Shown here: piece by piece, positions 58,571-64,000 of the stretch
How positions within the stretch are numbered: position 1 is the stretch's first letter
Layout of the letters: every line of letters begins with the position of its first letter
Source of the DNA: Austwickia sp.
GTDB lineage: Bacteria > Actinomycetota > Actinomycetes > Actinomycetales > Dermatophilaceae
Length of the DNA stretch: 64,000 nt
Reading direction: 5' to 3'
Assembly: GCA_016699675.1 (NCBI GenBank)
Contig: CP064985.1
Location: 3,162,001 to 3,226,000, forward strand
Position numbers and translations under genes: made by a program
Notes under the pieces: model-generated
What the model was told of the DNA's origin: nothing
The model's input: the letters and a program-made list of their open reading frames with translations, nothing else
Database searches by the model: none

Positions 58571-59094
58571 GGGACGAGCTCACGGAGGCGATGAAGGCCG
58601 GGTCCGACGACGGCGCGGAGGACGGCTCCCAGGACGGTCAGATCGGCCTGCTGATCCTCGGCGTGTGCGTCCTGGTCCTCACCCTGGTGGTCGGGGTCGT
58701 CAACGTGACGGCGGTTCAGCTCGCGCGGGTGCGCCTGTACGACGTCGCCGACGCCGCCGCCCTCGACGCCGCCGATGCGCTGGCCGATGATGCCGCGTAC
58801 CGAACCGGCGTCGGCACGACGATCCCCCTCTCCGACGCGGGGGTGCGCGAACAGGCAGGGCGTCACCTCGCCCAGTCGGAGCGTCCCGTGCACGTGTCGA
58901 GTTGGGACCTCGCCCCTGGGACAGGCGTGGGGGACGGCCGCGCCGCCACCGTCGTGCTCACCGGCACGGTCGAGATGCCGCTGGCCAGCGCCCTGCTGGC
59001 GGCCGTGTTCGGCCCGGTCGAACTCACCGTGTCAGCCACCGCGCAGGCCCGGGTGGGGCCACCCGGCGACAACCCCGCCCCGCCCAATCCCTGA
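58567..59094 (+). CDS. TadG-like pilus-associated protein
   Basis: A 175-residue protein with a single membrane helix (IGLLILGVCVLVLTLVVGVVN) after an acidic leader, then VQLARVRLYDVADAAALDAADAL, the pattern of actinobacterial TadE/TadG-like proteins (Rv3654c type). The remainder is an exported beta-rich domain ending in a Pro-rich tail. Last gene of the Tad operon; the 108-nt gap that follows holds the promoter of the next gene. Confidence 0.8.
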   Translation: MRDELTEAMKAGSDDGAEDGSQDGQIGLLILGVCVLVLTLVVGVVNVTAVQLARVRLYDVADAAALDAADALADDAAYRTGVGTTIPLSDAGVREQAGRHLAQSERPVHVSSWDLAPGTGVGDGRAATVVLTGTVEMPLASALLAAVFGPVELTVSATAQARVGPPGDNPAPPNP

Positions 59095-59190
59095 GCTCTC
59101 GCCGGCTCGCTGGCCCGTCCGACCGCGCCCGGTCGCCCGACACCCCGCGTTCGCACAGGCCCTGATCAGGCGCCATGGAGCCGCCGTGGC

Positions 59191-59196
59191 TACCCT
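59191..59196 (+). promoter_or_regulatory. Putative -10 hexamer for the phospholipase D-like gene
   Basis: TACCCT is six nt before the ATG at 59203, with no Shine-Dalgarno; leaderless transcription is likely. Confidence 0.45.
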
Positions 59197-59202
59197 CGGG
59201 AT

Positions 59203-60456
59203 ATGCCCAGATTCCGTCGACCGTCGCACGCCTCCGTCGTGCGAGCCGGGGCCTGGGCGCTCGGGGTCTCGACGGCCACCCAGGTAGGGACGGCGGCGAT
59301 CGTCATCGCCGTCGACGAGGTGCGCAAGCACCGTACGTCGCCGCCGGGCGCCTTCCCCCGAACGCCGCCGACCACGGCCGAGGTGGCCGGGTCCGCCGTC
59401 ACGACGTACACCTACGGCGAGGACCTCTACGCGGACATGCTGGCGGCGATCCGCGACGCCCGCCAGGTGATCCTGTTCGAGACCTTCATCTGGAAGTCCG
59501 ACGACGTGGGGGAGACGTTCAAGCGGGCCCTGATCGACGCCGCCGCCCGCGGCGTACAGGTCTTCGTCGTCTACGACGGATTCGCCAACCTCGTGGTCGA
59601 CCCGCGGTTCTACCGGTTCCCGGCGACGCTGCACGTGCTGCGGTTCCCGGCGTTGCGGCTGGGGATGCTGATGTTGCAGCCTCGCTACTTCGGCCGCGAC
59701 CACCGCAAGATCCTCGTGGTGGACCACGAGGTGGGCTTCGTGGGCGGATACAACATCGGGTCGCTCTACGCGACCAGCTGGCGGGACACCCACCTGAAGG
59801 TGGCCGGCCCCGCCGTCTGGGAGATCGAGAACACGTTCATCGACTTCTGGAACGAATACCGCGGGAAGAAGCACCCCGAGATCCCCGATCGGGGCGCCCG
59901 GGAATGGGAGCCCCGGATCCGGGCGGCCCGCAACGCACCGAATCGCATGCTGTTTCCCGTGCGCGGGCTCTATCTCGACGCCATCGACCGGGCGGTCGAG
60001 CGCATCTACATCACGCAGGCCTACTTCCTGCCCGACCGCGAGATTCTCGGGTCGTTGCTCGCGGCGGCGAAGCGCGGCGTCGACGTCCGCATCCTGATCC
60101 CGGAATACAGCAACCACATCGTCGCGGACTGGGCCGCCCGCGGGTACTTCGCGGCCCTGCTCAAGGGCGGCGTCACGATCTGGCTCTACCGGGATTCGAT
60201 GGTGCACGCCAAGACCGCGACCATCGACGGCCTGTGGTCCACGGTCGGGACCGCCAACATCGACCGGCTCAGCCTGCTCGGCAACCACGAGGTCAACCTG
60301 GAGCTGTTCAGCGACGAACAGGCGGCGCACATGGAAGAGGTGTTCGCCCGCGATCTGTCGCATTGTCGACAATTGCACCTCAACGACTGGCAGGCGCGCG
60401 GGCTTCTCGCCAGGGTCGGCGAGCGCATCCTCGGACGCATGCAACCGCTGCTCTAA
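59203..60456 (+). CDS. Phospholipase D/cardiolipin synthase-like protein
   Basis: A 417-residue phosphatidyltransferase-type protein. Two HKD motifs are visible: DHRKILVVDHEVGFVGGYN and MVHAKTATIDGLWSTVGTANID. The N-terminus has one possible membrane segment (GAWALGVSTATQVGTAAIVIA). Enzymes of this type condense phosphatidylglycerol into cardiolipin or hydrolyse phosphodiesters. Length and motif spacing fit a bacterial cardiolipin synthase-like enzyme, but actinomycetes often use a CDP-alcohol type enzyme, so the reaction is uncertain. ATG at 59203 follows TACCCT. Confidence 0.82.
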   Translation: MPRFRRPSHASVVRAGAWALGVSTATQVGTAAIVIAVDEVRKHRTSPPGAFPRTPPTTAEVAGSAVTTYTYGEDLYADMLAAIRDARQVILFETFIWKSDDVGETFKRALIDAAARGVQVFVVYDGFANLVVDPRFYRFPATLHVLRFPALRLGMLMLQPRYFGRDHRKILVVDHEVGFVGGYNIGSLYATSWRDTHLKVAGPAVWEIENTFIDFWNEYRGKKHPEIPDRGAREWEPRIRAARNAPNRMLFPVRGLYLDAIDRAVERIYITQAYFLPDREILGSLLAAAKRGVDVRILIPEYSNHIVADWAARGYFAALLKGGVTIWLYRDSMVHAKTATIDGLWSTVGTANIDRLSLLGNHEVNLELFSDEQAAHMEEVFARDLSHCRQLHLNDWQARGLLARVGERILGRMQPLL

Positions 60457-60554
60457 GCCGGGCAGCCGGCTTGCCGTTGCCCTCATTTTCGTCCGAAAGT
60501 CGGAGCGCGCCGCAGCGATCGGTCATTCCCGGGACTATCTGCGATCGTGGGAAT

Positions 60555-62612
60555 ATGCCGGTGCGGCAACTCGTTCGAGATCTCACGGAGGAGACGACAC
60601 CCCATCCGCTCGTCGCGGCGCTGAGGCGTCGTCTCGATCCCGTGGGTTCGCCGTGGACGGCGCACCCGGTGTGGTGTCTCGCCTACTGCGTGGCGGTGTG
60701 GTCGGGCCGGCGGCTGCTCGTGGGCGATGCCCAGATCGCCGCCACGTGGCCGGCCATCGGCATCGCCTTCGCCTGGTTGGTGCCGTTCGTCAGTGATCGC
60801 CGCCAGTACCGGCGGGCGCCGTTCTGGCTCGTGATCGCCTTCATCGTGGCGTCCTCCGCGCTGATCGCGCTGCACACCGGCCGCCCCACCCCGGTGGGGA
60901 ACTATTCGGGCGTGTCCAACTGCATCGCCGCCGTGGTCACCGCGGAGCTCTATCTGTCCGGCCGCGGCAGCCGGCGCCGGGAGTTCCTCATCACCGCTGA
61001 TCTGGTCACCTATGTCACCGCGTGCACGCTCGGGGTGGCGGCATCGTGGCTGGCGGTGCCGGTGGTGGCCGTCGCTTTCCGGGCGCTCGACTGGGCGGGC
61101 GCCGGCTACTGGTACCTGCGCAACCTCAGCTCGCTGGCCTATCTGGGGCTGATCGGCCTCCTCGTCCTCGGGGAGCGGCGTCGCTACGTGGCGCGGGAGT
61201 CACCGTGGTACGTCGTACCGGTCGCGCTCGCTCTCACCGCGGGGATGGTGCTCTTCCTGACGCAGACCGACCTCAGCGTGATCCTGTCGTTCGCCATTCT
61301 GCTGTGCGCCGTCGTCGCCAGCTCGCTGATGTCCGTGCTGCAGTGCTACGTCTACCTGGTGGCGGTCGGCGGCAGCCTCATCGCCTTGGGGGTGGCGGGT
61401 CAGTGGCCCTACGACTGGCTGCCCACCGACGCCCAGGGCGCGCTGCTGCACTTCGTGCTCCTCGTCGCCCTGGTGGTCTCGCTCGCTCTGTCGGTGGATC
61501 GCGAGGAACGCGCGGTGCTCTTCGAGGAGCTGTCGCGCGACCGCATGCGCCTGGCGGAGCAGACGAGCCTGCTGCGCACGATCCTGGGCTCGATGAGCGA
61601 GGGCGTGGTGGTGTTGGACGCCAAGGGCGCGGTCCTCCTGCGCAATCAGGCCGCCGTGGGCATGATGATCGGAAACGGCGAAGGCGTCGAGGGCGCCCTA
61701 GGAGGCGCCGCGCGGGAGGTCGGGTCCCCGCGGTCCGGCCTGTCGGGGCTCGGGGCGCCCCTGGACCGGGGCATGGTCTTGCCTCGCGAGGCCCCGCCGT
61801 TGCCGCCGGTGGACCTCGTCCTGCGGGACGCGGTCGGGGTGCCGATCCGGACGGTCTCGGTGGAATCGCACATGCTGGACGCCGGAGAGCTGGGCTCGGT
61901 GGCGATCCTGCGCGACGTCACCGAGGAACGTCGCCAGCTCAGCGAGCTGCGCACCTTCGCCCGGGTGGTGGCGCACGATCTGCGGCAGCCGCTCGCGGCC
62001 ATCGTGATGTGGGTGGACACGCTGCGCCAGGAACTCGGCGACCGGGGCGCTGGGCACGCCGCGGAGGAGGGTCTGGACCACATCAGCGCGGCCACCGTGC
62101 GCATGGACACCCTCCTCGGCGACCTGTTGGCCTACGCGTTGGCGCGGGACGGCAACCTCGTGGTGACCGAGTTCGATCTTCAGGCGCTCGTCGACGAGGT
62201 CGTGGCAGCGCGGCTGCCTGCCGAGGCGACGCCGCCGACCATCCAGGCGGAGGTGCCCTTTCAGCTCCGCGGTGACCGCGCGTTGATTCGCCAGGTGGTC
62301 GATAACGTGGTGGGGAACTCGCTGAAGTACACCGTGGAGGGGCACCCCGCCGAGATCGAGATCAGCGGCCAGCGCACCGCCTCCGGCTATCTGACGATGA
62401 CGATCGCCGACCGCGGCATCGGGGTGCCCGTGGGGGAGGAGGCCTCGATCTTCGAGGAGTTCCACCGCGTCTCCGGGGCGGCTCGGCGCTACCCGGGCAC
62501 CGGGCTGGGGCTGGCGATCTCTCGGCGGGTGGTCGAGCGGCACCACGGCTTCATCTCGGCTCGGCAGCGGCCCGGGGGAGGGACCTGCGTCGACATCACC
62601 TTGCCGGGGTGA
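60555..62612 (+). CDS. MASE1-type membrane sensor histidine kinase
   Basis: A 685-residue kinase. About eight N-terminal membrane helices resemble a MASE1 sensor (ATWPAIGIAFAWLVPFV, SNCIAAVVTAELYL, YWYLRNLSSLAYLGLIGLLV). A PAS domain follows (LRTILGSMSEGVVVLDAKGAV). The HisKA helix is ARVVAHDLRQPLAAIVM with His474. The ATPase has VDNVVGNSLKYTVEG, DRGIGVP and GTGLGLAISRRVVERHHG. No response regulator is adjacent. The ATG at 60555 lacks a strong ribosome-binding site, and ATTCCC/GGGAAT arms immediately before it could fold over the start. Confidence 0.85.
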   Translation: MPVRQLVRDLTEETTPHPLVAALRRRLDPVGSPWTAHPVWCLAYCVAVWSGRRLLVGDAQIAATWPAIGIAFAWLVPFVSDRRQYRRAPFWLVIAFIVASSALIALHTGRPTPVGNYSGVSNCIAAVVTAELYLSGRGSRRREFLITADLVTYVTACTLGVAASWLAVPVVAVAFRALDWAGAGYWYLRNLSSLAYLGLIGLLVLGERRRYVARESPWYVVPVALALTAGMVLFLTQTDLSVILSFAILLCAVVASSLMSVLQCYVYLVAVGGSLIALGVAGQWPYDWLPTDAQGALLHFVLLVALVVSLALSVDREERAVLFEELSRDRMRLAEQTSLLRTILGSMSEGVVVLDAKGAVLLRNQAAVGMMIGNGEGVEGALGGAAREVGSPRSGLSGLGAPLDRGMVLPREAPPLPPVDLVLRDAVGVPIRTVSVESHMLDAGELGSVAILRDVTEERRQLSELRTFARVVAHDLRQPLAAIVMWVDTLRQELGDRGAGHAAEEGLDHISAATVRMDTLLGDLLAYALARDGNLVVTEFDLQALVDEVVAARLPAEATPPTIQAEVPFQLRGDRALIRQVVDNVVGNSLKYTVEGHPAEIEISGQRTASGYLTMTIADRGIGVPVGEEASIFEEFHRVSGAARRYPGTGLGLAISRRVVERHHGFISARQRPGGGTCVDITLPG

Positions 62613-62709
62613 CGGCCCCGGGGAAGCCGGCTCCGCGACCGGGCCGGCGTGGCCCTGGGACCCCTGCTGACGTGGGTGAGCCCGGGCGGAGGGCTGCGCC
62701 GCCCTGCCG

Positions 62710-62715
62710 TAGACT
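62710..62715 (+). promoter_or_regulatory. Putative -10 hexamer for prfB
   Basis: TAGACT is eight nt before the GTG at 62724 and no ribosome-binding site is visible, so prfB is probably leaderless. Confidence 0.45.
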
Positions 62716-62723
62716 CGATCCTC

Positions 62724-63848
62724 GTGGCCACCGACTTTCCCGCCGAAATCAAAGACCTACGGGCGACGATGGCGTCGGTCCGTGAGGTCACCGACGTCGC
62801 GAAGCTCAAGGCGCACATCGAGGATCTGGAGCGGCAGGCGAGCGCCCCGGATCTGTGGGACGACCAGGAGAACGCGCAGGCGGTGACGAGCCGGTTGTCC
62901 CGGGCCAATGCGGAGCTGGAGCGGATCGAGGGCATGGATGCCCGCATCGACGATCTCGAGGCGCTGGTCGAGATGGGCCAGGAGGAGAACGACGCCGAGA
63001 CGATGGCCGAGGCGGAGACGGAACTGCGCGCGGCGCGTACGGCGGTCGGTGAGCTCGAGGTGCGCACATTGCTGGCGGGGGAGTACGACGAGCGCGAGGC
63101 GGTCATCACCATTCGGTCGGGCGCTGGCGGCGTCGACGCGGCGGACTTCGCCGAGATGTTGCTGCGGATGTATCTGCGCTGGGCGGAGCGGCACGGCTAC
63201 CCGACGGCGGTCCTCGACACCAGCTACGCGGAGGAGGCGGGCCTGAAGTCGGCGACGTTCGAGGTCAAGGTGCCGTACGCCTACGGCAACCTGTCCGTCG
63301 AGGCCGGCACCCACCGCCTGGTCCGGATCAGCCCGTTCGACAATCAGGGCCGCCGGCAGACGAGTTTCGCGGCAGTAGAGGTCATTCCGCTGATCGAGCA
63401 GACCGACTCGATCGAGATCCCGGAGAACGAGATCAAAGTGGATGTCTTCCGCAGTTCCGGCCCGGGCGGCCAGAGCGTCAACACGACGGACTCGGCGGTC
63501 CGGATGACGCACATCCCCACGGGCATCGTCGTCTCGATGCAGAACGAGAAGAGCCAGATCCAGAACCGGGCTGCGGCGCTGCGGGTGCTGCAGTCCCGCC
63601 TGTTGCTGAAGCGCCAGGAGGAAGAGGCCGCGGCCAAGAAGGCGCTGGCCGGCAACGTGAAGGGCGAGTGGGGTGACCAGATGCGCAGCTACGTCCTGCA
63701 CCCGTACCAGATGGTGAAGGACCTGCGGACCGAGTATGAGGTCGGCAACACCGCGGCGGTCTTCGACGGGGACATCGACGCGTTCTTGGAGGCGGGGATC
63801 CGCTGGAAGCGCTCGCTGGAGCGCGCCGAAGAAGGCAGCGAAGGCTAG
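62724..63848 (+). CDS. prfB: Peptide chain release factor 2
   Basis: Terminates translation at UGA and UAA. 374 residues from GTG, the common length. The stop-recognition tripeptide SPF is in [21 protein letters not shown]. The catalytic GGQ is in [19 protein letters not shown]. The C-terminal helix [21 protein letters not shown] is typical. No in-frame UGA requiring programmed frameshifting is present, unlike E. coli prfB. An upstream in-frame ATG at 62649 would add 25 residues not found in homologues. ftsE/ftsX commonly follow prfB, but would lie beyond the window edge. Confidence 0.95.
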   Translation: MATDFPAEIKDLRATMASVREVTDVAKLKAHIEDLERQASAPDLWDDQENAQAVTSRLSRANAELERIEGMDARIDDLEALVEMGQEENDAETMAEAETELRAARTAVGELEVRTLLAGEYDEREAVITIRSGAGGVDAADFAEMLLRMYLRWAERHGYPTAVLDTSYAEEAGLKSATFEVKVPYAYGNLSVEAGTHRLVRISPFDNQGRRQTSFAAVEVIPLIEQTDSIEIPENEIKVDVFRSSGPGGQSVNTTDSAVRMTHIPTGIVVSMQNEKSQIQNRAAALRVLQSRLLLKRQEEEAAAKKALAGNVKGEWGDQMRSYVLHPYQMVKDLRTEYEVGNTAAVFDGDIDAFLEAGIRWKRSLERAEEGSEG

Positions 63849-63935
63849 GACCAGCGCAGCGCGGGCCGGGCCGCAGCGGAGTTCGAGAAGCGCGACCAGG
63901 AGCGCACGAGCGCGTCGAAGAAGGCAGCGAAGGCT
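63819..63935 (+). repeat. Direct repeat of the prfB 3' end
   Basis: A 28-bp segment covering the last prfB codons (63819-63846) recurs at 63908-63935 with one mismatch, including an exact 20-bp block. The 152 nt after prfB hold this partial duplication, no recognisable gene, and presumably the promoter of the next gene. Confidence 0.7.
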
Positions 63936-64000
63936 TAGGACGGGCGGCGGCTGACTGAGACCTTGCTCACGTTGCAGACTCGTGAGTAGCGGTTGGCTCA

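Overview
The window is 64 kb of very high-GC chromosomal DNA from an actinomycete. Several lineage markers support this: two WhiB regulators, the MtrA-MtrB-LpqB system, coenzyme F420 biosynthesis (FbiA/FbiB), a mycothione reductase, long-form HPF, PdtaS and the 180-kDa NAD-dependent glutamate dehydrogenase. Gene order from the left edge to about 48 kb recalls the Mycobacterium tuberculosis Rv3217c-Rv3262 region (fbiB-fbiA-whiB2-Rv3259-Rv3258c-manB-tobH, sahH-mtrA-mtrB-lpqB-comF-hpf-secA1, pdtaS-whiB1-Rv3217c), but mycobacterial envelope genes are absent. Membership of the Micrococcales (Intrasporangiaceae/Dermatophilaceae type) is my inference. I see no rRNA, tRNA, CRISPR array, insertion sequence or prophage.

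Layout. 0-1.8 kb: a HhH-GPD DNA glycosylase and a hypothetical protein. 1.9-8.6 kb: F420 genes, whmD and the mannose-phosphate block (DUF3499, manB, a Trm112-like protein, a TobH-like SIS protein). 8.7-10.2 kb: mycothione reductase. 10.4-13.1 kb: a stalked, signal-peptide-bearing surface protein followed at 10 bp by a class F-like sortase. 13.1-15.7 kb: a DUF808 membrane protein and sahH. 15.8-22.2 kb: mtrA-mtrB-lpqB, comF and hpf. 22.3-29.1 kb is more variable: an orphan LuxR-type response regulator with a YcaQ-type glycosylase, an isochorismatase-fold hydrolase, a frameshifted MFS exporter, a MazEF-like toxin-antitoxin pair and a triple-GNAT protein. 29.3-33.4 kb: secA, DUF6459 and LysM genes. 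33.6-36.8 kb: a small beta-barrel-like protein, an HTH protein, a SAF protein and a CpaE/Ssd-like ATPase. 36.9-40.0 kb: a wax ester synthase-like protein fused to a DUF6912-like domain, and a three-gene translationally coupled operon. 40.2-47.9 kb: NAD-GDH, pdtaS, whiB1 and a membrane protein. 47.9-54.1 kb: a large EssC-like FHA/FtsK ATPase and a flavin oxidoreductase. 54.3-59.1 kb: a compact Tad pilus operon. 59.2-63.8 kb: a phospholipase D/cardiolipin synthase-like protein, a MASE1-type histidine kinase and prfB.

Themes. Envelope and secretion functions dominate: Sec motor, sortase plus substrate, Tad pilus split between two loci, EssC-like ATPase, MtrAB/LpqB and LysM. Many first genes carry a TAnnnT hexamer only 6-8 nt before their start codon with no Shine-Dalgarno sequence, suggesting widespread leaderless transcription; I used this to choose several starts. 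The most interesting signals are the sortase/substrate pair with a non-LPxTG sorting signal, four CTAG tetramers spaced exactly 10 bp apart upstream of the glutamate dehydrogenase, the eight-copy acidic heptad tail on MtrB, the orphan EssC-like ATPase, and the overlapping palindromes with a CRP-like core before the Tad operon.
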